From Polyangiaceae bacterium (GTDB lineage Bacteria; Myxococcota_A; Polyangia; Polyangiales; Polyangiaceae): a DNA stretch of 64,000 bases. The stretch's first letter is position 1, and each line of letters begins with the position of its first letter. The stretch covers positions 1 to 64,000 of the forward strand of contig JADLEQ010000085.1 of assembly GCA_020846005.1 (NCBI GenBank), read 5' to 3'. The notes under the pieces are model-generated. The model made no database searches. It saw only the letters and a program-made list of their open reading frames with translations, and was not told the DNA's origin. Positions 43,629 through 53,448 of the stretch are shown piece by piece. The translations under genes and the position numbers were made by a program.

Positions 43629-45008
43629 ATGGAACAGAGCGCAGTCGTCGTCGAGAAGTCCGCACCCAAGGCCGGCGCCCGGAAGCGCGCGGTGCCCACC
43701 CAGGACGGCGGGACGTACGAGGTGGCGGATCTGTCGCTCGCCGAGTGGGGCAGGAAGGAGATCGCCATCGCGGAGACGGAGATGCCCGGGCTGATGGCGC
43801 TGCGCGCGGAGCTCGGGGCCAGCAAGCCCCTCGCGGGCGCTCGCGTCGCCGGCTGCCTCCACATGACGATCCAGACGGCCGTGCTCATCGAGACGCTCCG
43901 CGAGCTGGGCGCGGAGGTGACGTGGACCTCGTGCAACATCTACTCGACCCAGGATCACGCCGCCGCCGCCATCGCGAAGACGGGCGTGCCGGTGTTCGCC
44001 TGGAAGGGCGAGACGGAGGCCGAGTACGACGAGTGCCTCGAGCGCCAGATCTTCGCCTTCGCAGGCGGGCGCGGCCCGAACATGATCCTGGACGACGGCG
44101 GGGACCTCACCGTCTGGATCCACCAGAAGCACCCGGGGCTGTTCGGCGGCGCCGATCCGATCCGAGGCCTCAGCGAGGAGACGACGACCGGCGTGCACCG
44201 GCTGTACGAGATGTTCCGCGACGGGCGGCTCAAGTGCCCGGCGATGAACGTCAACGACAGCGTCACGAAGAGCAAGTTCGACAACCTCTACGGCTGCCGT
44301 GAGTCCGGGATCGACGGCATCAAGCGCGCGACCGACGTGATGTTCGCGGGGAAGATCGCCGTCGTCGCCGGGTACGGCGAGGTGGGCAAGGGCTGCGCGC
44401 AGTCGCTGCGGGGGCAGGGAGCGCGGGTCCTGGTGACCGAGGTCGATCCCATCTGCGCGCTCCAGGCCGCCATGGAGGGCTTCGAGGTGACCACGATGGA
44501 CGACGCCGCGCGACGCGGCGACATCTTCATCACCGCGACGGGCTGCTGCGACGTGGTGCGCGGGTCGCACCTCGAGGTGATGAAGAACGAGGCGATCCTG
44601 TGCAACATCGGGCACTTCGATAGCGAGATCGACATGCGGTACCTGGAGCGCACGCCGGGGATCCGCGAGGAGAGCATCAAGCCGCAGGTGGACCACTTCA
44701 TCTTCCCGAGCGGCAAGCGCCTCATCGTCCTCGCGCGCGGGCGCTTGGTGAACCTCGGCTGCGCGACCGGTCACCCGAGCTTCGTGATGAGCACGAGCTT
44801 CACCAACCAGGTGCTGGCGCAGATCGCCCTCTACGGGGAGAAGTTCCCGATCGGCGTCCACCTCCTGCCGAAGCAGCTCGACGAGCGGGTCGCGCGGCTC
44901 CACCTGGGCAAGCTCGGGGTGCAGCTGGACGTGCTGAGCGCCAAGCAGGCCGAGTACCTGGGCGTGCCGGTGGAGGGCCCGTACAAGCCCGACCGGTACC
45001 GCTACTGA
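43629..45008 (+). CDS. ahcY: Adenosylhomocysteinase
   Basis: 459 aa NAD-dependent enzyme that splits S-adenosylhomocysteine into adenosine and homocysteine. [48 protein letters not shown], the NAD motif [15 protein letters not shown] and the C-terminal KPDRYRY are all in place. Length is normal, with about 18 extra residues at the N-terminus. Monocistronic as far as seen; a TerB gene follows 99 bp later. Confidence 0.97.
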   Translation: MEQSAVVVEKSAPKAGARKRAVPTQDGGTYEVADLSLAEWGRKEIAIAETEMPGLMALRAELGASKPLAGARVAGCLHMTIQTAVLIETLRELGAEVTWTSCNIYSTQDHAAAAIAKTGVPVFAWKGETEAEYDECLERQIFAFAGGRGPNMILDDGGDLTVWIHQKHPGLFGGADPIRGLSEETTTGVHRLYEMFRDGRLKCPAMNVNDSVTKSKFDNLYGCRESGIDGIKRATDVMFAGKIAVVAGYGEVGKGCAQSLRGQGARVLVTEVDPICALQAAMEGFEVTTMDDAARRGDIFITATGCCDVVRGSHLEVMKNEAILCNIGHFDSEIDMRYLERTPGIREESIKPQVDHFIFPSGKRLIVLARGRLVNLGCATGHPSFVMSTSFTNQVLAQIALYGEKFPIGVHLLPKQLDERVARLHLGKLGVQLDVLSAKQAEYLGVPVEGPYKPDRYRY

Positions 45009-45107
45009 GGCGCGCACCGGCGGCGGGCGGAGGGGGGCGCCCGCGCGACCATCGCCACGGCGGCGGGAGGGCTGGTGTGCCGCGCGCGACCCGTCTACGC
45101 TCGTGGA

Positions 45108-45512
45108 ATGACGCCAGCGGAGAAGAACGTGGTCCGATCGCTGATCGCGGTCGCCTGGGCGGACGGCAAGATGGAGGGCTCGGAGTCGAGCGTGATCGAG
45201 GGGCTGCTCTGCGGCTTCGACGCGACCGACGAGGAGGAGCGCGAGCTGCTCGCGTACGCGAGCACGCGCCGGACACTCGATCGTGACGTGCCCCTGCACG
45301 AGCTCGGGCGCGAGGACCGGGAGCTCCTGCTGGCGAACGCCGCGCTGCTCACCCGCTCGGACGGCGACGTGAGCGAGAGCGAGAGCCAGGTGCTGGGCGA
45401 GCTCGTGAAAATCCTCGGGTTCACCGCCGACGAGGCCGACGCCATCCTGGAGTCCGTGGAGGACGGCGCGCTGGCGCTCGGGAGCCGCGTGCTGCAGGAG
45501 CTCCCGGATTGA
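45108..45512 (+). CDS. TerB-family protein
   Basis: 134 aa, TerB/DjlA-like all-helical domain: NVVRSLIAVAWADGKMEGSE then LLTRSDGDVSESESQVLGEL, the two repeats with acidic metal-binding residues (W-A-D-G-K and R-S-D-G-D). TerB proteins are linked to tellurite resistance and to stress membrane complexes; a single TerB domain does not define a role. ATG 45108 was preferred to an upstream in-frame GTG at 45075 because the family begins there (TPAEKNVVRSL). Confidence 0.85.
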   Translation: MTPAEKNVVRSLIAVAWADGKMEGSESSVIEGLLCGFDATDEEERELLAYASTRRTLDRDVPLHELGREDRELLLANAALLTRSDGDVSESESQVLGELVKILGFTADEADAILESVEDGALALGSRVLQELPD

Positions 45513-45524
45513 GACGCCGGTCGC

Positions 45525-45549
45525 GGGGGGCGACCTGATCGCGCCCCCC
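45525..45549. terminator. Bidirectional GC hairpin between convergent genes
   Basis: GGGGGGCG (45525-45532) pairs with CGCCCCCC (45542-45549) around a 9-nt loop, between the TerB gene and the minus-strand DUF502 gene. Confidence 0.55.
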
Positions 45550-45553
45550 CCGG

Positions 45554-46237
45554 TCAGCGGGCGCCGGGATCTCGCGGATCGAGGCGGGTCTCGAGCGTCT
45601 GCTCGACGGTCCGCTCCGGGTCCACGGGCGGACGCGCGCGCCGCGTCGGGATCGAGAGGGGAGGGATGCTCGGCGGCTCGCCGGGGGCGGCGATGCCGAA
45701 GCCCGAGACGCCGCCGCTGACGATGAACGTCATCAGATCTCCGCTCGCCACGTCGAGCGGCCGGACGCGGCCCCTGGGCACGAGGACGACGTTGCCGGCG
45801 AAGTTGTACGACTGCGGCAGGTACACCGCGACCACGCCCTCCAGCCCTGCGACGTCGAGCGCGTCGCGCGTGACGAAGCCGAGGAGCTGGATGTCGCTGC
45901 CCGTGAACAGCGGGACGGCGACCGGTCGCTCGAAGCGCTTGTGGTCGCCGACGAACGCCTCGATCAGGTCCTTGATCGAGTGGTAGACGAGCTTCAGCAA
46001 CGGGACGCGCACGAGCTGCTTCTCGAGCAGCTTCAGCAGCGTGCCGCCGAGCACGCTCGAAGAGAGGAAGCCGGCCAGCGTGACCAGGGCGACGGTGACC
46101 ACGAAGCCCAGTCCCGGGATGCCGATGGGCACGAGGCTGTCGACCGTCCGGAAGGCGAACACCAGGACCCAGAGGGTGACGCCGAACGGCGCCAGGGTGA
46201 GCGCGCCGCGCACGAGGTACTCGAGGAACCGTTTCAT
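45554..46237 (-). CDS. DUF502 family membrane protein
   Basis: 227 aa. Two membrane helices (about residues 12-30 and 40-60), a cytoplasmic or periplasmic loop with LVRVPLLKLVYHSIKDLIEAF and the conserved F-x-x-x-V-x-V-P-L-F / V-Y-L-P-Q-S-Y-N-F-A-G elements (residues about 110-165), then a Pro/Arg-rich tail. ATG 46237 gives the standard start (MKRFLEYLVRGALTLAPFGVT). Function is unknown in bacteria. Confidence 0.88.
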   Translation of the reverse strand: MKRFLEYLVRGALTLAPFGVTLWVLVFAFRTVDSLVPIGIPGLGFVVTVALVTLAGFLSSSVLGGTLLKLLEKQLVRVPLLKLVYHSIKDLIEAFVGDHKRFERPVAVPLFTGSDIQLLGFVTRDALDVAGLEGVVAVYLPQSYNFAGNVVLVPRGRVRPLDVASGDLMTFIVSGGVSGFGIAAPGEPPSIPPLSIPTRRARPPVDPERTVEQTLETRLDPRDPGAR

Positions 46238-46382
46238 GGGGTCGGCCGGGGGAGGCGCCGGGTCGCCACCCCTAGCTTGCCACGGGCGGAGCGCCCTCCA
46301 CGCGCCCGTCTGCGCCGGAGCGCAAAACCGAGCGTGATCGCGTTGAGCGAAGCCCGGCGGGGTGGGAGACTCCTGGCTCCCC

Positions 46383-46967
46383 ATGGCACGCGGAACGATC
46401 AAGGGCACGGCGTTCCGCGAGTTCGTCGTCTGGGTCGAGGCGCAGCGCGGCGCGGGCGCGCTCCGCGCCGCGCTCGAGGGGCTCCCGCCCGCGCTGGCCG
46501 GTGAGCTCGATCCGGAGCGACCGGCGCTTGGGGTGCTCGCTTCGAGTCGCTACGACGTAGCGCTCGTCCACGCGCTCCTCGACGCCCTGGTTCGGGAGCT
46601 GCCGGAGCGCGAGGTCGAGGTCCTCGTCGGCGGGGCGGCCCGCGCGACCATCCTCGGCATGATGCACGGGCTCCAGAAGGCCGCGTTCGCGCTCCTCGTG
46701 TCACCGGCCCGCTACCCGCGCATCATCAACGTGCTCTGGAAGCTGAACTACGACTCCGGGCGCGTCGAGGTCACCGTCCACGGGCCGAGGTGCCACGAGG
46801 GCGTCGTGACGGGGTGGGCGGGGCATCACCCGCTCGTCTGCCGGATCAACCACCAGGCGAAGCTCACGATGTACGAGGTCATGGGCTGCCGGAACGTGCA
46901 GGTGCGCCAGACGGCCTGCGTCTCGCGAGGGGACGCAGACTGTCGGTCGACCGTGACGTGGACGTAG
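46383..46967 (+). CDS. DUF2378/TIGR02265-like myxobacterial protein
   Basis: 194 aa. Resembles the Myxococcales paralogous family: starts [19 protein letters not shown], central RILG-like helix [30 protein letters not shown], and a C-terminal half with three Cys, ending [15 protein letters not shown], which also resembles V4R-type small-ligand domains. Cytoplasmic; no known function. Divergent from DUF502 (145 bp) and convergent with the amidohydrolase. Confidence 0.5.
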   Translation: MARGTIKGTAFREFVVWVEAQRGAGALRAALEGLPPALAGELDPERPALGVLASSRYDVALVHALLDALVRELPEREVEVLVGGAARATILGMMHGLQKAAFALLVSPARYPRIINVLWKLNYDSGRVEVTVHGPRCHEGVVTGWAGHHPLVCRINHQAKLTMYEVMGCRNVQVRQTACVSRGDADCRSTVTWT

Positions 46968-47040
46968 CGCGCGGCCTGCTGGAACGAGCCCGGGGCCATC
47001 GCGCTCTGCTGATCGCGTGACCGGAGCCGGTGGGCGGCGC

Positions 47041-48198
47041 TCACTCGAGGTCGAGGCGGAGTACCCGCCGGGCGTTGTCGACGTAGAGCTTCCGGAGCAC
47101 CTCCGGCGGGAGGTCGATGCCGTCGATCTGCCACTGGCCCTGGATCGGGGTCGGGTGATCGAAGCCGCGATCGCCGGTCTCGAAGAACCGCCGGGTGGCG
47201 TCGAAGAACCGCCGCTCGTCGTCGGGGGTCGGTGGCTCGGGGCCCTCGGATCCGAGCATCAGCGGTGTGCCGTCGGGCCCGACGCCGAGGTCCGAGCCGT
47301 AGAGGATGCGATCCTGGTGCTCGACGAAGAGCGCCCGCAGCTCCTCGGCGCGGTGGCGACCGAGCTCCGGGACGCGGGCGGCGGTGTCGACGTACAGGTT
47401 CGGGTAGCGACGCAGCCAGCGGGCGACGCGCGCGGGGTCCTCCGCGCAGTTGCCGAAGTGGACGCTCAGGAAGCTCGTGCGCGGGTGCCGCGCGATCCGT
47501 CGCTCGAGCTGCGCCAGGATCTCGTCGAACGTCGGCACGGGCTCACCCGCGAGCGCCCAGCCCGGGTGGGCTCGGAGCTCGGCGTACCGCTCATTGCGCG
47601 GAGTCACCGGCTCCCAGAAGGCGCGCGGATCCCCGGAGTGGATGGCCACCGGCATGCCGAGCTCCCCGGCCTTCTCGAACACCGGGTCGAGCTCCGGGTC
47701 GTCCACCGGTACGAGCCGGCCGTCGGGGCCCGTCAGCCCCAGGCCCAGCGCCTTGGAGATCTTGAGCCCGCGCGCCCCCATGCGGTGCGCGAGCTCGAGC
47801 AGCTCCGCCATGCGCTTGCCGTATCCAGGTCGCGCCGCCTGCTCGTAGGCGAGGCCGGTGAACACCGTCACCCGTCCGCCGGAACGGCGGGCGACCTCGA
47901 GCTGCTGGCGGAGCCCGCGGAGCGGGTGGGCACCGGACAGGTTGACGACGTGGTCGATCTCGTAGCGATCCATCAGCCGGGCGAGGCGCGGGAAGGCGTC
48001 GGACGAGAGGTGCACGTGCACGTCGACTCGGCGCAGGGGTCGACCCGCGGGGGGGAGGCCGCCGCCCGCCGTGGGGGCCGTGGCCGGAGGCGGCGCGCCG
48101 CCGGGCGGGTCGTCCGCCGGGGGCCGGCTCGCGAGGACGAGCACGGCGCCGAGCGCCGCGAGGAGCGCCAGGGCGAGAGCGAGCGGACCGCGACGCAC
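47041..48198 (-). CDS. Membrane-anchored amidohydrolase-family protein
   Basis: 385 aa. N-terminal membrane anchor ([19 protein letters not shown], residues 6-24) then an Amidohydro_2-type TIM barrel: [11 protein letters not shown] (H-x-H metal site near residue 60), [14 protein letters not shown] (Lys), [12 protein letters not shown] (His), LSVHFGNC (His) and ILYGSDLGV (catalytic Asp). It should hydrolyse or decarboxylate a small molecule outside the cytoplasm. The start codon lies only 24 bp from the divergent FKBP gene. Confidence 0.85.
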   Translation of the reverse strand: MRRGPLALALALLAALGAVLVLASRPPADDPPGGAPPPATAPTAGGGLPPAGRPLRRVDVHVHLSSDAFPRLARLMDRYEIDHVVNLSGAHPLRGLRQQLEVARRSGGRVTVFTGLAYEQAARPGYGKRMAELLELAHRMGARGLKISKALGLGLTGPDGRLVPVDDPELDPVFEKAGELGMPVAIHSGDPRAFWEPVTPRNERYAELRAHPGWALAGEPVPTFDEILAQLERRIARHPRTSFLSVHFGNCAEDPARVARWLRRYPNLYVDTAARVPELGRHRAEELRALFVEHQDRILYGSDLGVGPDGTPLMLGSEGPEPPTPDDERRFFDATRRFFETGDRGFDHPTPIQGQWQIDGIDLPPEVLRKLYVDNARRVLRLDLE

Positions 48199-48222
48199 GG
48201 GGAGATGCTAGAAGGCGCCGCC

Positions 48223-48702
48223 ATGACTCGCCATCCGTTCTCGGTGTCCTTGAGCGCCCTCGCGATCGCCGCCGCCGCCGGCTGTCGCAGCGCGCCTGCC
48301 GAGCCGGAGCCGCCTCCGCGGCCGACGAAGGTCGACATGCGCCGGGAGCCGGCGCCGGTGTCGAGCGCGCCAGCGGTGACGGCGCTGAAGAAGGAGGACC
48401 TGAAGGTCGGGACTGGCCGCGAGGCGAAGCGGGGCGATCGAGTGAAGGTCCACTACACCGGGCGCCTCCTCGACGGGACCCAGTTCGACAGCTCCCTCGA
48501 TCGCGGGGAGCCGTTCGAGGTCACGCTGGGCAAGGGCGAGGTGATCCGCGGCTGGGACGACGGCGTCCCCGGGATGAAGAAGGGCGGCAAGCGCAAGCTC
48601 ACGATCCCCGCCGACCAGGCGTACGGCAAGGCGGGGAGCCCCCCTAAGATCCCACCGAACTCGCCGCTCGAGTTCGAGATCGAGCTGGTCGAGATCCTCT
48701 GA
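48223..48702 (+). CDS. FKBP-type peptidyl-prolyl isomerase lipoprotein
   Basis: 159 aa. Signal peptide with Cys in AIAAAAGC-R (near residue 21), a Pro-rich linker, and one FKBP domain from about residue 55: [76 protein letters not shown]. It would help fold exported proteins. The Arg after Cys suggests an outer-membrane destination by the myxobacterial rules known for Asp retention, but this is inference. Confidence 0.93.
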   Translation: MTRHPFSVSLSALAIAAAAGCRSAPAEPEPPPRPTKVDMRREPAPVSSAPAVTALKKEDLKVGTGREAKRGDRVKVHYTGRLLDGTQFDSSLDRGEPFEVTLGKGEVIRGWDDGVPGMKKGGKRKLTIPADQAYGKAGSPPKIPPNSPLEFEIELVEIL

Positions 48703-48732
48703 GCGGATCCCCGCCGCGGCGCGCGATCCGCT
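48702..48732. terminator. Inverted repeat between convergent FKBP and methyltransferase genes
   Basis: AGCGGATC (48702-48709) and GATCCGCT (48725-48732) form a perfect 8-bp stem around a 15-nt GC-rich loop, starting at the last base of the FKBP stop. Confidence 0.45.
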
Positions 48733-48738
48733 GACCGC

Positions 48739-49518
48739 TCAGCGGGGCAGGCCCACGACGCTCGTCACCCAGAGCGGCCGCCACGGGATCCGCCGCCGCT
48801 CGATCCGGAACCGATAGTCGTCGCGCTGGAGCGGACCGACGAGGTCCTCGAGCTCCACGGGGGAGTACGCGCGCAGGCACGACGCGAAGCCGTCCCAGAG
48901 CACCGCGGCGGGGACGACCGGCAGCCCGTACGTGAGCGCGAGCGCGCGGGCGTCGACCGGGCGCACGAACGGCAAGAGGCCGTAGACCGCGGCCGGCAAG
49001 CTGGCGACCAGGAGCCACCCCTGCGCGCTCCGCTCGACGATCTCGAAGGTGAGGATGGGCTGGCGCTGCGCCGCGGCGTCGGCCAGGACCGCCCTCGCCA
49101 CCTGAGGCGGCAGGTGGTGGAACGCGTTGAAGATGGTGCGCACCCCCGCGAGCTCGCTCGGCACACGGGTCGCATCGGTGGGCGCGCGTCGCCCGTGCAC
49201 GCGGCCGGGCAGCGCGGCCTCGGCCCGGGTGAACGCCGCGGTGTTCGGGTAGAGGTCGGTGAGGGTCGCCTCGACGCGGGTGCCGTCCTCGCGCTCGAGC
49301 CGGCGCAGCACGCTCAACACCGGCCCGCCGCCGCCCGAGCACAGATCGACGATCCGATCGGTGCGGCCGGCCGCGAGCGCCTCGCGGACGAGGGGCGCCG
49401 CGGCGGCCGAGACCCCGAGCACCTCCGAGCCGACGCGGAGGAAGCCCGTCATCGCGTCCCGCAACGGGGCCGGGAAGGCGGGGAGGTCCTCGAGCTCCGG
49501 GGCGTCGACGCGGCTCAT
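48739..49518 (-). CDS. SAM-dependent methyltransferase in the aromatic amino-acid cluster
   Basis: 259 aa. Motif [16 protein letters not shown] (near residue 57), [35 protein letters not shown] and a C-terminal membrane-like stretch ([16 protein letters not shown]). Its ATG overlaps the stop of the PDT-DAHPS fusion (ATGA), so it is surely co-transcribed and probably coupled. Whether it acts on an aromatic product is inference; a small aromatic or lipid substrate is possible given the hydrophobic segment. Confidence 0.88.
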   Translation of the reverse strand: MSRVDAPELEDLPAFPAPLRDAMTGFLRVGSEVLGVSAAAAPLVREALAAGRTDRIVDLCSGGGGPVLSVLRRLEREDGTRVEATLTDLYPNTAAFTRAEAALPGRVHGRRAPTDATRVPSELAGVRTIFNAFHHLPPQVARAVLADAAAQRQPILTFEIVERSAQGWLLVASLPAAVYGLLPFVRPVDARALALTYGLPVVPAAVLWDGFASCLRAYSPVELEDLVGPLQRDDYRFRIERRRIPWRPLWVTSVVGLPR

Positions 49519-51263
49519 GCGTCGACGCCGGTGCCGATGCGGGAGAGGTCGTCCATGATGCGCGAGAACTCGTCGTAGGTGAGCGCCTGCTCCGCGTCGC
49601 TCTTCGCCTCGGGCGGGTTCGGGTGCACCTCGACCATGATGGCGTGCGCGCCGACAGCCTTGGCCGCGCGGGCGAGCGGTCGGATCCAGCGCGCGATGCC
49701 GACCCCGTGGCTCGGATCGACGATGACGGGGAGGTGTGTCCGCTCCCGTAGGACCGGGATGGCCGAGAGATCGAGGGTGTTTCGGGTCGCCGTCTCGAAC
49801 GTGCGGATCCCGCGCTCGCAGAGGATCACGTGCGGGTTGCCCTCCGCGAGGATGTACTCCGCGGCGGCGAGCAGCTCGTCCAGGCTGGCGGAGAGGCCGC
49901 GCTTGAGCATCACCGGTCGGTCGACCTTGCCCACGGCCTTGAGCAGATCGAAGTTCTGCATGTTGCGCGCGCCGATCTGCAGGACATCGACCTCGCGCGC
50001 CATGCGCTCCACTTGGTCGACGCTCATCACCTCGCTCACGACGGGCATCCCGGTCGCGCGCCCCGCCTCCGCGAGGAGGGCGACGCCGTCCCAGCCCAGC
50101 CCCTGGAACGAGTAGGGGTTGGTGCGCGGCTTGAACGCGCCGCCGCGGAGCAGGCGCGCGCCGCGGTCGCGGACGGCGCGCGCGGTGTCCAACACCTGCT
50201 CGCGCGACTCCACCGAGCAGGGCCCGGCGATGACGACGAGCTCGTCGCCGCCGATCACCACGCCGCCGCCGACGGGGACGCGCGTCCCCTCGGGGCGCGC
50301 CGGCCGCGCAGCCTTCGGCCAGCCCTTCGCGGACGCGGGCAGCGCGGGGGCGGCCACCGGCGCGGCGGCCGCGGCAGGGCGCGGCGCGGCCGGGGGCGGC
50401 GCCGATCCGCTGGTCACGTCGTAGCTGCCGAGGAGCTGGACCGACGTGACGTGGGGTTGGAGCTGCTCGAGCGCTGCGGCGATCCGCGGATCGGAGACGT
50501 CGCCCTCCAGGTCGATGTAGAAGAGGTGGTCCCAAGGGCGACCGAGGACGGGGCGGGACTCGAGCTTCGCCAGGTTGATGCCCGACTCCGCGAGGACCCC
50601 GAGGCAGCGAGCGAGGGCGCCGCGCTCGTGCCGCGTGGTGAGCAGGAGGCTCGTCTTGCGCGAGGCGCCCAGGCGGTCGCCGAGGGCGCGCACCTCGTCC
50701 CGCGCGTCGCGCCCGCGAAAGGCGAGGAAGCGGGTGACGTTGTCCGGGTGGTCCGCCACGTTGGCGGCGAGCTCGATCAGGCCGTGCCGGGCGGCCGCCT
50801 CGGGCGGCCCGATCGCGGCGCGGCTCGGATCTGCGCCCGCAGCGACCTCGCGGGCCGCCACGCCCGTGTCGATCGAGGGGACGACCCGCGCGCCGGCGAG
50901 GGTACCGAGGAAGCGGCCGCACTCCTCGATGACCAAGGGGTGCGCCAGCACCTCGCGGAGCGCGCTGGCGGAGGCCCCGGGTAGCCCGAGGAGGCGGTGA
51001 TCCATGCGCCACGCGAGCTCGGTGAGCGGCACCAGCTCGTACTGGGCGACGAGGTCGTAGCCGTCGCGCACCGTGCCCGCGATCGCGTTGTCGATGGGGA
51101 GGAGGCCGACGTCGGCCTTGCCGCCCGCTACGGCCGTGGCGACGTGGCGAAACGTGGGCACCCCGACGAGCTCGTGCGCGACGCCGGCCGTCTTCAGCCA
51201 CGCCGTCAGCGCGACCTCCGAGTGAGCGCCCTCGACACCCTGGTACGCGGCGGTGATCGTCAT
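49515..51263 (-). CDS. Prephenate dehydratase-like/ACT/DAHP synthase fusion
   Basis: 582 aa, three domains. Residues about 1-185 are a prephenate dehydratase fold (GVEGAHSE start, NVTRFLAF with the Thr-Arg-Phe triad). Residues about 195-275 are an ACT domain with the Phe-binding ESRP motif. After an Ala/Pro linker, residues about 325-582 are a type I-beta DAHP synthase: [42 protein letters not shown] and KSDAEQAL supply the metal and substrate residues. DAHPS opens the shikimate pathway. The dehydratase half differs from active PDTs (PIDNA for [13 protein letters not shown] for HPQALAQC, DTG for STA), so it may mainly sense phenylalanine. ATGA overlap with the next gene. Confidence 0.9.
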   Translation of the reverse strand: MTITAAYQGVEGAHSEVALTAWLKTAGVAHELVGVPTFRHVATAVAGGKADVGLLPIDNAIAGTVRDGYDLVAQYELVPLTELAWRMDHRLLGLPGASASALREVLAHPLVIEECGRFLGTLAGARVVPSIDTGVAAREVAAGADPSRAAIGPPEAAARHGLIELAANVADHPDNVTRFLAFRGRDARDEVRALGDRLGASRKTSLLLTTRHERGALARCLGVLAESGINLAKLESRPVLGRPWDHLFYIDLEGDVSDPRIAAALEQLQPHVTSVQLLGSYDVTSGSAPPPAAPRPAAAAAPVAAPALPASAKGWPKAARPARPEGTRVPVGGGVVIGGDELVVIAGPCSVESREQVLDTARAVRDRGARLLRGGAFKPRTNPYSFQGLGWDGVALLAEAGRATGMPVVSEVMSVDQVERMAREVDVLQIGARNMQNFDLLKAVGKVDRPVMLKRGLSASLDELLAAAEYILAEGNPHVILCERGIRTFETATRNTLDLSAIPVLRERTHLPVIVDPSHGVGIARWIRPLARAAKAVGAHAIMVEVHPNPPEAKSDAEQALTYDEFSRIMDDLSRIGTGVDA

Positions 51264-51328
51264 GGCGCGCGGAGCCTAGTGCCCGGTGCCCGGTCCGGCA
51301 ATCAGCGAGCCGGCGGCCCGGCGCGCGC

Positions 51329-52294
51329 TCAACCGGAGACGACGCGCGCGAGCGCCTCGAGCCGCTGGACCGCGAAGCGCTCCGCTGGCCCGAGGCGCGC
51401 CGCGCGGCTCTGGAGCGTCTCGACGTACTTGCGGAGGAGCAACGGGTCCGCTCCACGCACCTGCCGGACGAGCTCGAGCAGCTCCTCCACCGTCGCGAGC
51501 GGGAGCGGGCGGCCGAGCGCCGCGTGGAGGCGGATCACGTAGTCGATCCAGCCCGCCCTGCGCGACGCGCGGGCGAGGCGCAGCGCGACGCGGGCCGCGG
51601 TGGCGACGGCCGTGTCGGCCACCTGCTGGCGAGCGGACGCGTCCTCGAGGAGCCCGGCCAGCGCGCGGGTCACCATGCGCTCCGCCTTCTCCAGTTGGCC
51701 GAGCGCGAGCAGGCGATCGAACACCACCGCGAGCATCTCCACGCTCGCGCTCGCGGAGGTCGTCACGCTCACCTCCGCGTCGTCAGCGGGGCCGGCCGCC
51801 GGGGGCGGGGAGCGGACGGCCACGAACGACTGCGTCTGGGCGTGGCGCAGGTCGGCGCGCGTCACGCTGCGCGGCGGTGCCTGGCGCGCGTCGACCAGCG
51901 TGAGCGTCGACTCCCCGACGGTGATGCGATCGCCGACCTGCAAGCGGGTCGACGCTCCGGCGAAACGGTCGTTCACCAGCATGCCGTTCCGACTCCCCAG
52001 ATCGACCAGCGTCACCCCCTCGTCGTCGACGACCAGCTTGCAGTGCTGGCGTGAGACCAACGGTGAGTCGAGCTGCACGTCCACGCTGCCGCTTCTGCCG
52101 ATGATCGTCTCGCCGACGGGGAGCGCGACCGGGCCGGCCGGCGTGCGGAGCGCGTAGGGAGCGGCCGGAACGAGGCCGCTCTCCGGACGTCGCGCGGGCG
52201 CATCCGGATCGAGGGGCTCGTGCTCGGACTCGGGCAGCGCCACGGGGACGGACCGTACACCGCCTCCGGATGGCGTCAAAACCTTGACGGTCAC
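51329..52294 (-). CDS. FHA-domain protein
   Basis: 321 aa from GTG 52294. FHA domain at about residues 48-115: IIGRSGSVDVQLDSPLVSRQH, then VDLGSRNGMLVN, with the phosphothreonine-binding Gly-Arg, Ser-Arg-x-x-His and Asn-Gly residues intact. A helical C-terminal region (about residues 160-320, AERMVTRALAGLLEDASARQ) has no recognised family. It is a reader of Thr phosphorylation and sits between pheA-like and DAHPS-fusion genes on the same strand (50- and 65-bp gaps), which is an unexpected place. Partner kinases could be those encoded at 7.3-10.6 or 35-36.5 kb. Confidence 0.92.
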   Translation of the reverse strand: MTVKVLTPSGGGVRSVPVALPESEHEPLDPDAPARRPESGLVPAAPYALRTPAGPVALPVGETIIGRSGSVDVQLDSPLVSRQHCKLVVDDEGVTLVDLGSRNGMLVNDRFAGASTRLQVGDRITVGESTLTLVDARQAPPRSVTRADLRHAQTQSFVAVRSPPPAAGPADDAEVSVTTSASASVEMLAVVFDRLLALGQLEKAERMVTRALAGLLEDASARQQVADTAVATAARVALRLARASRRAGWIDYVIRLHAALGRPLPLATVEELLELVRQVRGADPLLLRKYVETLQSRAARLGPAERFAVQRLEALARVVSG

Positions 52295-52344
52295 CCGTGG
52301 CGCCCGGCGCGCGGGCGCCGCGACAACAGCGCGGAATCCCGCGG

Positions 52345-53448
52345 CTATCCGCCGCTTCGGCGGGCGCGCGGGTACGAGCCGAGGACGCGGAGGAGGCCGC
52401 CCAGGCCGCGGAGCCGGTCCAACGCGGCGCTGACGGCCGGATCGGCGCGGTGGCCGTCCAGATCGGTGAAGAACACGTACTCCCACGGGCGGTCCCCGGC
52501 CGGGCGGGACTCGATCCGGGACAGGTTCACGCCCTCCGCCTCGAACGCGTCGAGCGCGCGCCGCAGGGCGCCCCGCTCGTTCGGCGTGGAGAAGACGAGC
52601 GAGGTGCGGTCGTCCCCCGTCGGCGGTGCGTCCTGCGGAGCGAGGACGACGAACCGGGTGGCGTTCAGCGCGCGATCCTGGATCGCCTCTCGGATCACGC
52701 GAAGACCGCCGAGCTCCGCCGCCAGCCGACTCGCGATCGCGGCGCCGGCGTCGTCTTGCTCCGCCTCGCGCGCGGCGGCCGCGGTCGACGGTGTGGTGAC
52801 GATCTGGGCCTGCGGGAGGTTGCTCGCCAGCCACCTCCGGCACTGCGCGATCGCCTGCGGGTGGGAGTACACGCGCTCCACGCGCGCGAGATCGTCGAAC
52901 GAGGCGAGCAGACACTGCGCCACGTCGAGCACCAGCTCGCTCCGGATCTGGACCTCGTGCTCGAGGAAGCCATCCAGCGTGAACGTGACGCTGCCCTCCG
53001 TGGAGTTCTCCATCGGGACGACGCCCACCGCGACTCGCCCGCGCTCCACCGCCTCGAACACCCCGCCGATGGTGCTCGACTCCACGTATCGCGCCGCGAG
53101 GCCGAACGCCGTCCGGGCGGCGAGGTGGGTGAAGGTGCCGGGGGGCCCCAGGTAACCCACCGCGATCGGCTGCTCGAGCGACAGACAGGCGCTCATCACC
53201 TCACGGAAGACGGGGCGGACGGACGCCGCCGGGAACGCGGCCGCCCCTCGCGCCGCCTGGCGCGCCGCGAGGCGGCTGAGCACCCGCTCCTCGCGCTCCG
53301 GATCGTGCAGCGTCACCGCCGCGCGCTCGCGCTTCACCCGACCGATCGCCTCGGCCACGCGCGCGCGGTCATCCAGCAGGTCGAGGAGGCGGTCGTCCAG
53401 CTCGTCGATCCGGGCGCGTAGCGCCACGAGATCCGGGGCGTCACTCAT
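52345..53448 (-). CDS. pheA: Bifunctional chorismate mutase/prephenate dehydratase
   Basis: 367 aa. AroQ chorismate mutase (about residues 5-88: LRARIDELDDRLLDLLDDRAR, the R...K...E set), prephenate dehydratase (about 93-270: GYLGPPGTFTHLAA, VPMENSTEGSV, YSHPQAIAQCRRW, STAAAAREAE, DRALNATRFVVL) and an ACT domain (about 280-355) with ESRP. Converts chorismate to phenylpyruvate with Phe feedback. All PDT motifs missing in the neighbouring fusion are present here. Its start overlaps the end of the upstream 224-aa gene by eight bases. Confidence 0.95.
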   Translation of the reverse strand: MSDAPDLVALRARIDELDDRLLDLLDDRARVAEAIGRVKRERAAVTLHDPEREERVLSRLAARQAARGAAAFPAASVRPVFREVMSACLSLEQPIAVGYLGPPGTFTHLAARTAFGLAARYVESSTIGGVFEAVERGRVAVGVVPMENSTEGSVTFTLDGFLEHEVQIRSELVLDVAQCLLASFDDLARVERVYSHPQAIAQCRRWLASNLPQAQIVTTPSTAAAAREAEQDDAGAAIASRLAAELGGLRVIREAIQDRALNATRFVVLAPQDAPPTGDDRTSLVFSTPNERGALRRALDAFEAEGVNLSRIESRPAGDRPWEYVFFTDLDGHRADPAVSAALDRLRGLGGLLRVLGSYPRARRSGG

